DNA from: CAYZXL01 sp964482435
GTDB taxonomy: Bacteria; Auribacterota; JABMQX01
Direction of reading: 5' to 3'
NCBI GenBank assembly: GCA_964482435.1
Contig: CAYZXL010000037.1
Coordinates: 1-44,058 of the forward strand
Length of the DNA stretch: 44,058 nucleotides
Positions within the stretch are counted from its first letter, which is position 1, and every line of letters begins with the position of its first letter. Shown here piece by piece: positions 25,611 to 34,232 of the stretch. A program made the position numbers and the translations under genes. The notes beneath the pieces are model-generated. The model had not been told where the DNA came from. It was given only the letters and a program-made list of their open reading frames with translations, and searched no databases.

Positions 25611-26498
25611 ATGAGAAGACCGCTTCTTGAGAGAATCAGAGACGACGTATTGGTTTGCGACGGAGCGATGGGCACGCAGCTCGACGCAACGGGACTTCAG
25701 CCGGGTGAGTGCAACATGAGCTGGAATCTCCTCCATCCCGACAGGGTCAAGGAAGTCCATTCTGCCTACATAGACGCCGGCGCTGATGCCATATTGACCA
25801 ATAGTCTCCTCGGAAACAGGTGGTGCCTGGAGAGATACGGGCTGGGCGAGAAGGTCGCGGAGCTAAACTCTGCCGCAGTGAAAGTCGCCCGGGCAGCCGC
25901 CGGGGAAGAGAGATATGTCCTCGGAGATGTTGGGCCCACTGCCGAGCTTGTCCATCCTCTCGGGATAAAGAAACAGGAGGAATTCGTCGAGGTTTTCAGG
26001 GAGCAGGTCTTCACCCTCGCGGAGGGCGTTGACGCAATAGCGATTCAGACGATGACGGCGCTCGAGGAGCTGGTCGCCGCGGTGCGGGCGGCAAAGGAAA
26101 CTGGCTTGCCAGTGATTGCTTCGATGTCCTTCACGCCAGACCGCGGGAAGGGATACCGGACCATTTTCGGTGTCGCAATAGAGCAGATGGTGCGGGCGCT
26201 CGAGGAAGAGGGAGCCGACGCCCTCGGGACCAACTGCGGGACTGTGGGTATCTCAGAGATGGTCGAGATTGTGCGCCAAATGAGGGCGGTGACGACGCTG
26301 GCGATTCTCGCCGAACCGAATGCCGGCAGGCCGAGAATCGAAGGCGAGAAAACCGTTTTCGACCACACACCGCAGGACATGGCACAGCACATCCCCGCTC
26401 TCGTCGAGGCTGGGGCAAACATCATCGGCGGATGTTGCGGGACGACGCCCCAGCACATCCGCGCCTTTGCCGAAAAGATACGCCAGGGAAGAAAGTGA
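25611..26498 (+). CDS. Homocysteine S-methyltransferase-family protein (MetH N-terminal-like)
   Basis: 295 residues forming a single TIM-barrel homocysteine methyltransferase domain. The start of the barrel reads VCDGAMGTQLDATGL. The three zinc-thiolate cysteines are present: Cys209 in GTNCG and Cys275/Cys276 in GGCCGTTPQHI. It corresponds to the first module of cobalamin-dependent methionine synthase, without the folate, B12 or activation modules. Stand-alone versions act in methionine salvage or with separate corrinoid proteins in anaerobic methyl transfer. None of these partners is in the window, so the methyl donor is open. Confidence 0.88.
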   Translation: MRRPLLERIRDDVLVCDGAMGTQLDATGLQPGECNMSWNLLHPDRVKEVHSAYIDAGADAILTNSLLGNRWCLERYGLGEKVAELNSAAVKVARAAAGEERYVLGDVGPTAELVHPLGIKKQEEFVEVFREQVFTLAEGVDAIAIQTMTALEELVAAVRAAKETGLPVIASMSFTPDRGKGYRTIFGVAIEQMVRALEEEGADALGTNCGTVGISEMVEIVRQMRAVTTLAILAEPNAGRPRIEGEKTVFDHTPQDMAQHIPALVEAGANIIGGCCGTTPQHIRAFAEKIRQGRK

Positions 26499-26854
26499 GA
26501 GAGGCGATTTTCAACTGGCTTTTCGTTTTTGGGACGGCTGCTGCGGTCTGGCCCGTCCGCGCGCGGGCAGAGGTTCCGTCCTGCGTTCCAGTCGTTGCGG
26601 CGGTATCGCCCGGGTTTCGTGAGCCGACGTGGCAGATTCGCCCGATCAAAAAAAGGGTGGGGCGGGCGGTCACCCCGACGATGGATAAGATAAATAACCC
26701 GTGGTTTGTGCTGTCGCAAATCGTGGTTCCCTTGTCCGGATTCTTGTTCTCGCTGATATACATGAGACGCCACAGGGCGAATCAAGCCGCCCAGGGCGCG
26801 CCCCAGGTAAGCAATCCGAAAGAAGTGCGCGACACAAATCGAGCGGGACCGTGA
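26495..26854 (+). CDS. Small exported membrane protein, function unknown
   Basis: About 119 residues from a GTG that overlaps the stop of the methyltransferase gene (GTGA), with an AGGGAAG site just upstream. Residues 1-25 look like a signal peptide (AIFNWLFVFGTAAAVWPVRARA), and a second hydrophobic helix lies near residues 67-88 (NPWFVLSQIVVPLSGFLFSL), followed by a basic, polar tail. The topology resembles a single-pass periplasmic protein with a cytoplasmic tail. I recognise no family. Coupling to the upstream gene is the main support that it is real. Confidence 0.55.
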   Translation: MREAIFNWLFVFGTAAAVWPVRARAEVPSCVPVVAAVSPGFREPTWQIRPIKKRVGRAVTPTMDKINNPWFVLSQIVVPLSGFLFSLIYMRRHRANQAAQGAPQVSNPKEVRDTNRAGP

Positions 26855-27088
26855 GACCGGACGGTCAAGTGCGGCTCTATTTGCCGAACTCGCTCGGCCG
26901 GCGACACAGAAGGCTATATCCCGGAAGACATGAGCGCACGCATTCGGGCTCTTGACCGGGCAAACGAACAACGGAGAAGGGCAGAGGGGCGGTGCTCAAC
27001 GACGAAGGAGCCAAATCGCCCGCCCAAGGCCCGAGGATTTGCGAGTTGAGCTTGGACGCAGAAGTCCAGACCAGCGAAAGGTGAGAAG

Positions 27089-27856
27089 GTGAACGAGCAC
27101 GAATTGCGAAAGTTGTTGGCGGGAGTTCGGTCGGGAAAGGTGAAACTAACTGACGCTGTCGAGAAGCTAAAGGCGCCGCACTTCGATGACCTCGGTTTTG
27201 CGAAGGTTGATACGCACCGCACGCTCCGAAAAGGCTTCCCGGAGGTCGTCTATTGCGAGGGGAAGACAACACAGGAAGTCGTGGCGATTGTGGACCGAAT
27301 CCTCGACGAGGAAGATAATCTGCTGGCGACGAGGGCATCGTCGGAAGTTTTTAAGGCGGTCGCGAAAAAGCACCCCGATGCTCTCTATAACGAGCGAGCG
27401 AGAACAATCACCGTCGAGCGTAAGCCATTGCCCAAACGCGGTGGCAAAATCCTTGTCGTCTCGGCGGGCACTTCCGACATGGACATCGCGGAGGAAGCCG
27501 TCGTTACTGCAAGGATGCTCGGAAACGAAGTAGAGAGCCTCTACGACGTCGGCGTCGCCGGAATCCACCGCCTCCTGAGCCATTCAGACAAGCTGCGGCA
27601 AGCGAGCGTTATCATCGTCGTCGCGGGGATGGAGGGCGCTTTGCCAAGCGTCGTCGCCGGGCTGGTTGATAAACCAGTCATCGCCGTCCCGACGAGCAAG
27701 GGATACGGCGCAAACTTCGGCGGAGTCGCGCCGCTTTTAGCGATGCTCAATAGCTGCGCGTCCGGCGTCACCGTCGTCAACATTGACAACGGCTTCGGCG
27801 CCGGCTACTCCGCGAGTCTCATTAACCGACTGGCGCAAGAAGCCCGAGAACAATGA
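27089..27856 (+). CDS. larB: Nickel-pincer cofactor biosynthesis protein LarB
   Basis: 255 residues with a GTG start and an AAAGGTGAG site. LarB carboxylates and hydrolyses nicotinic acid adenine dinucleotide, the first step of nickel-pincer nucleotide synthesis. The N-terminal part has FAKVDTHRTLRKGFPEVVYC. The C-terminal part is PurE-like, with KILVVSAGTSDMDIAEEAV, VAGMEGALPSVVAGLVDKPVI, TSKGYGANFGG and a VVNIDNGFGAGYSAS ending. larC, larE and a lactate racemase are not nearby. A second copy of its last 20 codons sits in the chimeric pseudogene near 29.9 kb. Confidence 0.95.
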   Translation: MNEHELRKLLAGVRSGKVKLTDAVEKLKAPHFDDLGFAKVDTHRTLRKGFPEVVYCEGKTTQEVVAIVDRILDEEDNLLATRASSEVFKAVAKKHPDALYNERARTITVERKPLPKRGGKILVVSAGTSDMDIAEEAVVTARMLGNEVESLYDVGVAGIHRLLSHSDKLRQASVIIVVAGMEGALPSVVAGLVDKPVIAVPTSKGYGANFGGVAPLLAMLNSCASGVTVVNIDNGFGAGYSASLINRLAQEAREQ

Positions 27857-28016
27857 GGGGAATTTTCTCGCCCCGCGGGATTTTTTTGATATACTGGGTG
27901 CACTGCCCCGGGGCTCCTGCCGGGCCGAGGACGTCAGGCTCGGCTCGAGGATTCAACGCGCTCGGACATCGTGCTGCCTTTGCCGGACGGTGAGAACACG
28001 CGGTTCGGAGGACACC

Positions 28017-29315
28017 ATGACTGCTGAGATTGCGATAATGAATAAGGAGGCGATAGCCCTTGCCGCTGACAGCGCGGTCACAATGGGCGGAGAAAAAGAG
28101 CAGAAAGTTTTTACATCAGCCAACAAGCTTTTCTGCCTTTCCAGATCGCAGCCCGTGGGGATAATGGTGCACGGCAGCGCCTACCTTATGGGGGTCCCGT
28201 GGGAGACGATAGTCAAGGACTATAGGAAGAAGCTCGGAGAGCGCACGTTCAAGAGGCTCAAACAATACGCTGGCGACTTCATGGCCTTTTTGGGTCGCGC
28301 CAGGCGCCTATTCCCGGCCCCGGAGCAGGACAAATACTTGGCCCGGGCTGTTCGAAGCTACTTCGGCCTGATGCGCCAGGAAATTGTGAAGAAGGTGGAA
28401 TCCGCGATCAAGCAGCAGAAGGGCATTACTGAAGGGCAAGTTGAGCAAATAACCTCGGATGTGGTGGTTGAGCACTACAAGGCGTGCGAAAAAGCCGAGC
28501 GCCTTCCGTCGCTCACGGAGACCGATGCCGCGGATATAAGAAACAAGTATCGGAGAGTCATCCTTAAAGCGAAGGAGGAAGTATTTGAGAAGCTGCCGAT
28601 CCCTAAGGCCGCCGCGACTCAGCTCGTAGGAATAGCAGTGGACCTGTTTTGCAGGGACATCTTTCCGGACGTGGTGTCCGGGGTCGTAGTTGCCGGGTTC
28701 GGTGAAGACGAGACATTCCCGTCGCTCAAGTCGTTTACTGTCGAAGCTGTGCTTAATTGCAAGGTGAAGTACAGGGAAGAGGAACGCCTGTCGGCGGAAA
28801 TCAGTTTCAAGACGACGGCAACTATCGTTCCATTCGCCCAAAGCGAGATGGTTGCCACCTTCATGGAAGGCGTGGATCCGGACTATAGGATGGTAACCGA
28901 TGGGTGGCTGGACGAGCTCTTTGAGAAGTACCCGGACGTGATAGCTGAGAATATTCACGGGGTCTCGGAGCAGGACAGGACCAAGCTGAAACAGGTCAGC
29001 GCTGAGATGCTCAAGCACCACGTCGCACGCATGACAGCCTACAGGCGACGGAAGTACGTGGATCCCGTCACAGAGGTTGTTTCGATGCTTCCTAAGGATG
29101 ATCTCGCAGCGATGGCAGAAACTCTTATCAGTCTGACCTCATTCAAGCGGAAGCTCACGCCACAGGCCGAGACTGTGGGCGGCCCGATCGATGTTGCGGT
29201 GATCACCAAGGGCGACGGCTTTATCTGGATCAAGAGGAAGCACTATTTCAGGCCCGAGCTGAATGTCCGATTCTTGGCGAAATGCTTCAGGGAGGCTGCA
29301 CATGAAGAAAGGTAG
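28017..29315 (+). CDS. Proteasome-beta/HslV-like Ntn-hydrolase candidate with large helical insert
   Basis: 432 codons. The ATG is chosen for a GGAGG 5 nt upstream and because Thr follows directly. After Met removal the chain would begin TAEIAIMNKEAIALAADSAV. This puts Thr at 1 and Asp at 17, exactly the proteasome beta/HslV numbering, with a Lys at 36 (NKLFCL) near the catalytic Lys33 position and a VGIMVHGSA strand after it. Residues of about 60-215 form a charged helical insert. Sheet-like segments resume with VSGVVVAGFGEDETFPSLKSF, and a helical tail and final strands (PIDVAVITKGDGFIWIKRKH) follow. Activity is inferred from the N-terminal pattern. The following small gene overlaps its end. 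Confidence 0.7.
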   Translation: MTAEIAIMNKEAIALAADSAVTMGGEKEQKVFTSANKLFCLSRSQPVGIMVHGSAYLMGVPWETIVKDYRKKLGERTFKRLKQYAGDFMAFLGRARRLFPAPEQDKYLARAVRSYFGLMRQEIVKKVESAIKQQKGITEGQVEQITSDVVVEHYKACEKAERLPSLTETDAADIRNKYRRVILKAKEEVFEKLPIPKAAATQLVGIAVDLFCRDIFPDVVSGVVVAGFGEDETFPSLKSFTVEAVLNCKVKYREEERLSAEISFKTTATIVPFAQSEMVATFMEGVDPDYRMVTDGWLDELFEKYPDVIAENIHGVSEQDRTKLKQVSAEMLKHHVARMTAYRRRKYVDPVTEVVSMLPKDDLAAMAETLISLTSFKRKLTPQAETVGGPIDVAVITKGDGFIWIKRKHYFRPELNVRFLAKCFREAAHEER

Positions 29316-29478
29316 AAAAGGGGAACAGCGACTATCTTCAATCGCTGGGTTCGAGAGGAGGTTCCTCCCGAACCTGTCCCGCACCCGCGCGTCCGAAACG
29401 CCAACAGATTCCCGTGCTCTAGGCATCAGCTTCGCCAGGGAGTCTCTGGAGAAGATTAGACGCCTGCTGTCCAAATAG
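29302..29478 (+). CDS. Small basic protein coupled to the Ntn-hydrolase-like gene
   Basis: 58 residues. Its ATG lies 14 nt inside the end of the preceding gene, with a strong GGGAGG site 6 nt ahead. This argues for a real, translationally coupled gene. The protein is Arg/Lys-rich (MKKGRKGEQRLSS, FERRFLPNLSRTRAS) and ends in an amphipathic helix (FARESLEKIRRLLSK). It has no signal peptide and I recognise no family. It could be a regulator, substrate tag or adaptor of its neighbour; this is inference from gene order. Confidence 0.6.
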   Translation: MKKGRKGEQRLSSIAGFERRFLPNLSRTRASETPTDSRALGISFARESLEKIRRLLSK

Positions 29479-29721
29479 GACACGTCGGGGCAATCGTGAG
29501 GCGCCCGCCCGCGACGGATTGGAAAACCGATGCCCATTGTCCAAAGCGACAGGTCACTGTCTCAGCCCGGGCTCCGACCCTCATTGGTCATGCCTCAAAG
29601 CGGCGAAGCTGAGGCCGGTGAAGCCCTCCTTCCCTCGTCATCGCCCTGTCCTCCATATCTGGCTGTCCCATCGCGCGTGCGGCCGCGCACTCTCCGCGAA
29701 CCGCCGAGCCCGTGGCCCTGC
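29479..29721. other. Intergenic stretch before the chimeric pseudogene
   Basis: No motif-bearing frame was found. It contains the decayed upstream end of the lplA-like fragment. Confidence 0.4.
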
Positions 29722-29972
29722 TGGCGGCTGATCGCCGGCAAAGCCGGAGGAGGGGCACTCGACATGGCAGTGGATGAGGCGGTGCTGATGCACTGCATCG
29801 AAGGGGTGTCACCGCCGACGCTGCGCTTCTACGACTGGGAAAAGCCCTCGATTTCGATTGGTCGCGGGATGGGTGCGAAGGTGAAGACCCAGCAAACATA
29901 GACAACGGCTTCGGCGCCGCCTACTCCGCGAGTCTCATCAACCGCCTCATCGAACCACCCGAGAAGAGATAG
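29722..29972 (+). pseudogene. Chimeric remnant: lplA 5' fragment joined to larB 3' end
   Basis: From WRLIAGKAGGGALDMAVDEA to about 29880 the frame matches the start of the lipoate-ligase gene. Bases 29764-29867 are near-identical to 33297-33400. At about 29890 the similarity stops. From 29895 the sequence becomes near-identical to the last codons of larB (27779-27838), reading NIDNGFGAAYSASLINRL and ending at its own stop at 29970-29972. The join is out of frame and a stop falls at 29899-29901. This looks like a deletion that fused two paralogous genes, and nothing functional should remain. Confidence 0.75.
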
Positions 29973-30093
29973 GCTGAGCGACCACAGGAAAACTTGCGAA
30001 GCTCGACAGGAACCGGAATCGCCTGTCCTGCTTTTGAAAAGGTGCTTTCATCAACAGGCATTCTCCCTGACGCAACAGTAGGAGGTGGTCAAG

Positions 30094-33081
30094 ATGGAAA
30101 AGCAACTGAGAGAATCGGGGATCCCTGTGATAGGTGACGTTCCGTGGGGGACTCACTTTTGCCAGTTTTATCAGACCAAGGACGACTTGATTGACATTCT
30201 GGTACCGTATTTCAAGGCAGGATTGCAAAACAACGAATTCTGCATGTGGGTTACTTCGGAACCGTTAAGGGTCGAAGATGCCAGCAGGGCCTTGAAGAAG
30301 GTAGTAAAGAACTTAGATACCTATATCAAGAAGGGTCAGGTCGAGATACTCGACGCCGGCGAGTGGTACACCAAATCAGGTAGATTCGACTGCAGCGGGG
30401 TGCTACAGGGTTGGGTGGAGAAGGAGAAACAGGCTCTGAGAAATGGGTTTGATGGCCTTCGCCTCACCGGAAACACTTTTTGGCTTGAAAAAAGCGACTG
30501 GAAAGATTTCGCTGATTACGAAGCTGCGGTAAACAGCGTCATCGGCCAACACCGTATGATCGCCGTTTGCTCCTATTGTCTCGATAAATGTAATGCGTCC
30601 GAAGTCATAGATGTGGTGTCCAACCATCAATTCGCCATTATCAGGCAAGAGGGCGAGTGGCGACTTATCGAAAGCTCCGAGCACAAGCGCGCGGAGGAAG
30701 AGATACGGAATCTGGCGAAGTTTCCCTCCGAGAATCCAGACCCCATCTTTCGGGTCGCGGCGGACGGCACACTGCTATATGCAAACGCCGCAGGACAGCC
30801 GCTCTTGGCGGACTGGAACTGTGGCGTCGGTCAACTCGTCCCAGAACGCTGGCGTCGGTTGATCGAAGAAGTTTTTGCCTCCGGGTCTAAGAGACGCGTC
30901 GAGGAAGAACACGCGGGCCGCGTGTTGTCATTCGACGTTGTGCCGATCGCGGAGGCGGGCTACGTCAACCTCTACGGACGCGACATCACCGAGCGCAAGC
31001 GGGCAGAGGAGGCGCTCAGGCTTTCGCACCGTTTGCTCGTAATCGCCAATCGGCACACGGAGATGCTGCCGCTGCTCAAAGAATTTGTGGGGGAAATCCG
31101 GAATTACACCGGGTGCGCCGCCGTGGGAATCCGCCTTTTGGACGAAGAAGGCAACATCCCTTACCAGGCCTACGAGGGCTTCAGCGAGAGATTCTATGAA
31201 TTAGAAAGCCCGCTCTCGATCAAATCTGACAGGTGCATGTGTATCAATGTCATCAAGGGGGAGATTGATCCGAAGCTCCCGTTCTACACACAAGGCGGCT
31301 CTTTCTACATGAACGGGACAACACGTTTCCTGGCCACCGTGTCAGAGGAAGAGAAGGGCCGCACTCGCAACGCCTGCAACGAGTTCGGATACGAGACCGT
31401 GGCGCTGATCCCCATCCGCCTTGAGGAACGGCTGCTTGGCCTGATCCACGTTGCCGATCCTCGCGAGAACATGGTCCCCCTGCAGATGGTGAGGATGCTG
31501 GAAAACGCAGCAATGGAACTGGGAGCGGCCATTGAGCGACTGAAGGCGCAGGAGGCCCTCGCCGCAGAGAAGGAGCGCCTCAACGTAACGCTCCTCAGCA
31601 TCGCCGACGGGGTCATCACGGCAGATACGCAGGGCAAGGTCGCCCTGATGAACAAGGTTGCGGAAACGGTTACGGGCTGGCGCCAGGAGGAAGCGGAAGC
31701 GCGCGCCTTGGCCGAAGTTTTCCACATCATCAATGCCAGAACCCGTAAGCGCTGCGAGAACCCCGTAGAAAAAGTCCTGGCAAGCGGCGGCATCGTCGGT
31801 TTGGCCGACGACACGCTTCTCATTGCCCGAGACGGCACGGAGAGAAGACTTGCCGACAGCGGCTCTCCCATTCGCGATAGAGATGGCAACACCATCGGCG
31901 TTGTCCTGGTCTTTCGTGACATTACCGAACGACTGAGAATGGAGGAGCAGCTTCTCAACGCCCAAAAACTCGAGTCCGTCGGGATCCTCGCCGGCGGTAT
32001 CGCCCACGATTTTAACAACATCCTCACCTTGATCCTCGGCAACATCAGCCTCGCGAGAATCCTCTGCAGTCCCGAAGAGAAGATTTTTGAGAGGCTCACC
32101 GAAGCGGAAAAAGCGTGTCACCGGGCGAAAGACCTCACACAGCAGCTCCTCACCTTCTCCAGCGGGGGTGTGCCGATCAGAAAGCTGTGCTCCGTAGCGG
32201 AACTGCTGAGGGAGTCGGTCACGTTCGCGCTGAGAGGTTCCAACTGCGCCTGCGAATTCTCCATAGCTCCGGACCTCTGGCCAGCGGAGCTTGACCAGGG
32301 GCAGGTTAACCAGGTCATCAACAATTTGACAATCAACGCTGTCCAGGCGATGCCCGCGGGAGGGGCAATCGAAGTCGGCGCCGAAAATATAACCGTCGGC
32401 GCCAAGGGAAGCCTCCCCCTTCGGGAAGGAAAGTATGTGAAGATGGTGATCGAAGACCACGGAATCGGCATTCCCCGGGAGCACCTTTCCAGGATATTCG
32501 ACCCGTTTTTCACCACGAAGCAAAAGGGTAGCGGTCTCGGTCTCTCGACGAGCCACCGGATAGTCACCAACCACGGCGGGTGCATAACCGTCGAGTCCGA
32601 AATCGGCAAAGGTTCAACCTTCTGCATCTATCTCCCCGCCTCCGAAAAGAGAATCCCCAGAAGGAAGGCTGCCCTTGAAAAGGTCCTCGTCGGGCACGGC
32701 AAGGTTCTCGTTATGGATGACGAACAGCCAATCCGAATGCTTGCCGGGGATATCCTCCGCCGCTACGGTTACCAGGTGGAGCTCGCGGCCGACGGAGCGG
32801 AGGCCGTAGAGATGTACCGAAAGGCCAGGAGCTCGGAGGAGCCCTTCGACGTCGTCATCCTCGACCTGACTGTCCAGGGTGGCATGGGAGGCAGAGAGGC
32901 GATTGAGAAGCTACTGAAAATTGACCCTCACGCGAAGGCAATTGTCTCCAGCGGGTACGCGAATGACCCGATCATGGCGAACTTCAGGGAGCATGGCTTT
33001 CGGGCCATTGTTGCAAAGCCGTACCAAATGCAGGAATTGGCCAGAACGGTTCAGGCGGTCTTGAAACAGGGCCGCAACTGA
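30094..33081 (+). CDS. Hybrid sensor histidine kinase: MEDS-PAS-GAF-PAS-HisKA-HATPase-REC
   Basis: About 995 residues. The ATG is chosen because GGAGG lies 8 nt upstream. Domains in order are: a MEDS/DcmR-type sensory domain (GTHFCQFYQTKDDLIDILVP, then LRLTGNTFWL), a PAS (about 210-310), a GAF (about 330-475), a second PAS (about 490-620) and HisKA with phospho-acceptor His638 in AGGIAHDFNN. An HATPase follows with an N-box (VINNLTINAVQAM), DHGIGIPREHLSRIFDPFF and GSGLGLS, and a C-terminal receiver with Asp924 in VVILDLTVQGG and Lys in VAKPYQ. MEDS domains sense small organic compounds in methanogens and methylotrophs, but the ligand here is unknown. No transmembrane helix is present, so it is cytoplasmic. 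It has no adjacent output regulator. Confidence 0.93.
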   Translation: MEKQLRESGIPVIGDVPWGTHFCQFYQTKDDLIDILVPYFKAGLQNNEFCMWVTSEPLRVEDASRALKKVVKNLDTYIKKGQVEILDAGEWYTKSGRFDCSGVLQGWVEKEKQALRNGFDGLRLTGNTFWLEKSDWKDFADYEAAVNSVIGQHRMIAVCSYCLDKCNASEVIDVVSNHQFAIIRQEGEWRLIESSEHKRAEEEIRNLAKFPSENPDPIFRVAADGTLLYANAAGQPLLADWNCGVGQLVPERWRRLIEEVFASGSKRRVEEEHAGRVLSFDVVPIAEAGYVNLYGRDITERKRAEEALRLSHRLLVIANRHTEMLPLLKEFVGEIRNYTGCAAVGIRLLDEEGNIPYQAYEGFSERFYELESPLSIKSDRCMCINVIKGEIDPKLPFYTQGGSFYMNGTTRFLATVSEEEKGRTRNACNEFGYETVALIPIRLEERLLGLIHVADPRENMVPLQMVRMLENAAMELGAAIERLKAQEALAAEKERLNVTLLSIADGVITADTQGKVALMNKVAETVTGWRQEEAEARALAEVFHIINARTRKRCENPVEKVLASGGIVGLADDTLLIARDGTERRLADSGSPIRDRDGNTIGVVLVFRDITERLRMEEQLLNAQKLESVGILAGGIAHDFNNILTLILGNISLARILCSPEEKIFERLTEAEKACHRAKDLTQQLLTFSSGGVPIRKLCSVAELLRESVTFALRGSNCACEFSIAPDLWPAELDQGQVNQVINNLTINAVQAMPAGGAIEVGAENITVGAKGSLPLREGKYVKMVIEDHGIGIPREHLSRIFDPFFTTKQKGSGLGLSTSHRIVTNHGGCITVESEIGKGSTFCIYLPASEKRIPRRKAALEKVLVGHGKVLVMDDEQPIRMLAGDILRRYGYQVELAADGAEAVEMYRKARSSEEPFDVVILDLTVQGGMGGREAIEKLLKIDPHAKAIVSSGYANDPIMANFREHGFRAIVAKPYQMQELARTVQAVLKQGRN

Positions 33082-33218
33082 CCACGCGGTCACTCTCGAT
33101 GCCTCTTCGCTCTACCGCGAAGAAGCGTGAGCCTCAATTCACTGTTATCCCGGGCGAACCCCAGCCGGTGCTCCCGTCTGGCGCGATTCCCTTGTAAGAA
33201 ACGCTGAAAACCAAGAGA

Positions 33219-34127
33219 ATGAGGAAAAGAGCCACTTCGGTGTCTGAACTTTCATGGCGATTCGTCTCGTACACCGAGACGGAGGCCGCCATGAACATGG
33301 CAGTGGATGAGGCGGTGCTGATGCGCTGCATCGAAGGGGTGTCACCGCCGACGCTGCGGTTTTACGAGTGGGAGAAGCCTTCGATTTCCATCGGGTATGG
33401 GATGGATGCGCAGGCGGACGTGAATCTGCCACTTTGTCGGGAGAGAGACGTTCCGGTTGTGAGGAGGATAACGGGCGGGGGGCTGGTTTTTCACAAATGC
33501 GATATCACCCACACGGTTGTCTTTCCGGAGGATTTTGGGTTCCGGGGTCGGGGGTCAGGAAAGAGGCTTTCGGTTTTGGAAAGCTATCGGTTGGTCAATC
33601 AGGCTCTTGCGGAAGGGCTGAGGGAGCTCGGAATTGAGACATCGCTTCTGGGGCGGGACGAAAGGAAAGTATCCAGCAAAATGCAAACAGCAAATGTCTG
33701 CTTTGGGAATCCGACAGTCTATGACATCCTTTACAACGGAAGGAAGCTCGCCGGGAGCGCCCAGCGCCGGAAAAAAGGCTGGATTTTGCATCAAGGCTCG
33801 ATGCTATTTTCGTCAGATTTTGTTAGTATGTGTGCGCTGATTCCGCCGGGCAGCACCGGAATGCAAGGACGCAGCTCTGGCTTGTCGCAGCAGCGCCAGT
33901 CGCCGGAGAGTCCGATGGCGAAGACGGCTGTGTGCCTCGAAGAAATCCTCGGCGGAAAGCCGCAAAGAGCCGAGATTGTCGCTGCCCTGGGGGAAGGCTT
34001 CGCCTGGGCGCTCGGAGTGACGCTTGACCCGGCGCCCCTGACGAACTCGGAACTGGAGATGGCAGAGCGCCTTCGGAGAGACAAGTACTCGACGGACGAT
34101 TGGAATCTCTTGCGATTGGCGAAATGA
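33219..34127 (+). CDS. Lipoate/octanoate protein ligase family (LplA-like)
   Basis: 302 residues of the BPL/LplA/LipB fold. The N-terminal substrate pocket is MNMAVDEAVLMRCIEGVSPP then LRFYEWEKPSISIGYG. The ligase core has VPVVRRITGGGLVFHKCDITHTVV. The catalytic lysine segment is GRKLAGSAQRRKKGWILHQGSML. It transfers lipoate or octanoate to the E2/H-protein lysine. It lacks the C-terminal domain needed for self-activation in E. coli LplA, so it may be a LipM-type octanoyltransferase or need a separate partner. The ribosome site is weak. A nearby paralog fragment exists at 29.7 kb. Confidence 0.86.
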   Translation: MRKRATSVSELSWRFVSYTETEAAMNMAVDEAVLMRCIEGVSPPTLRFYEWEKPSISIGYGMDAQADVNLPLCRERDVPVVRRITGGGLVFHKCDITHTVVFPEDFGFRGRGSGKRLSVLESYRLVNQALAEGLRELGIETSLLGRDERKVSSKMQTANVCFGNPTVYDILYNGRKLAGSAQRRKKGWILHQGSMLFSSDFVSMCALIPPGSTGMQGRSSGLSQQRQSPESPMAKTAVCLEEILGGKPQRAEIVAALGEGFAWALGVTLDPAPLTNSELEMAERLRRDKYSTDDWNLLRLAK

Positions 34128-34232
34128 GCGGCACTTGCCGCTCGCCGAATGGTAATTCTCAAACCCGGGTGCAAAAAAAACGAGAATAGCCGAACGAAAA
34201 AGGAATTTGGTCTTGGAAGGAGGTATTTTGAG

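Noticed and set aside
26855..27088. Possible group II intron end or structured RNA before larB
   Set aside because: A GTGCGGCTCTAT-type string loosely recalls domain V, but no paired stem of the right form and no intron-encoded protein is present.
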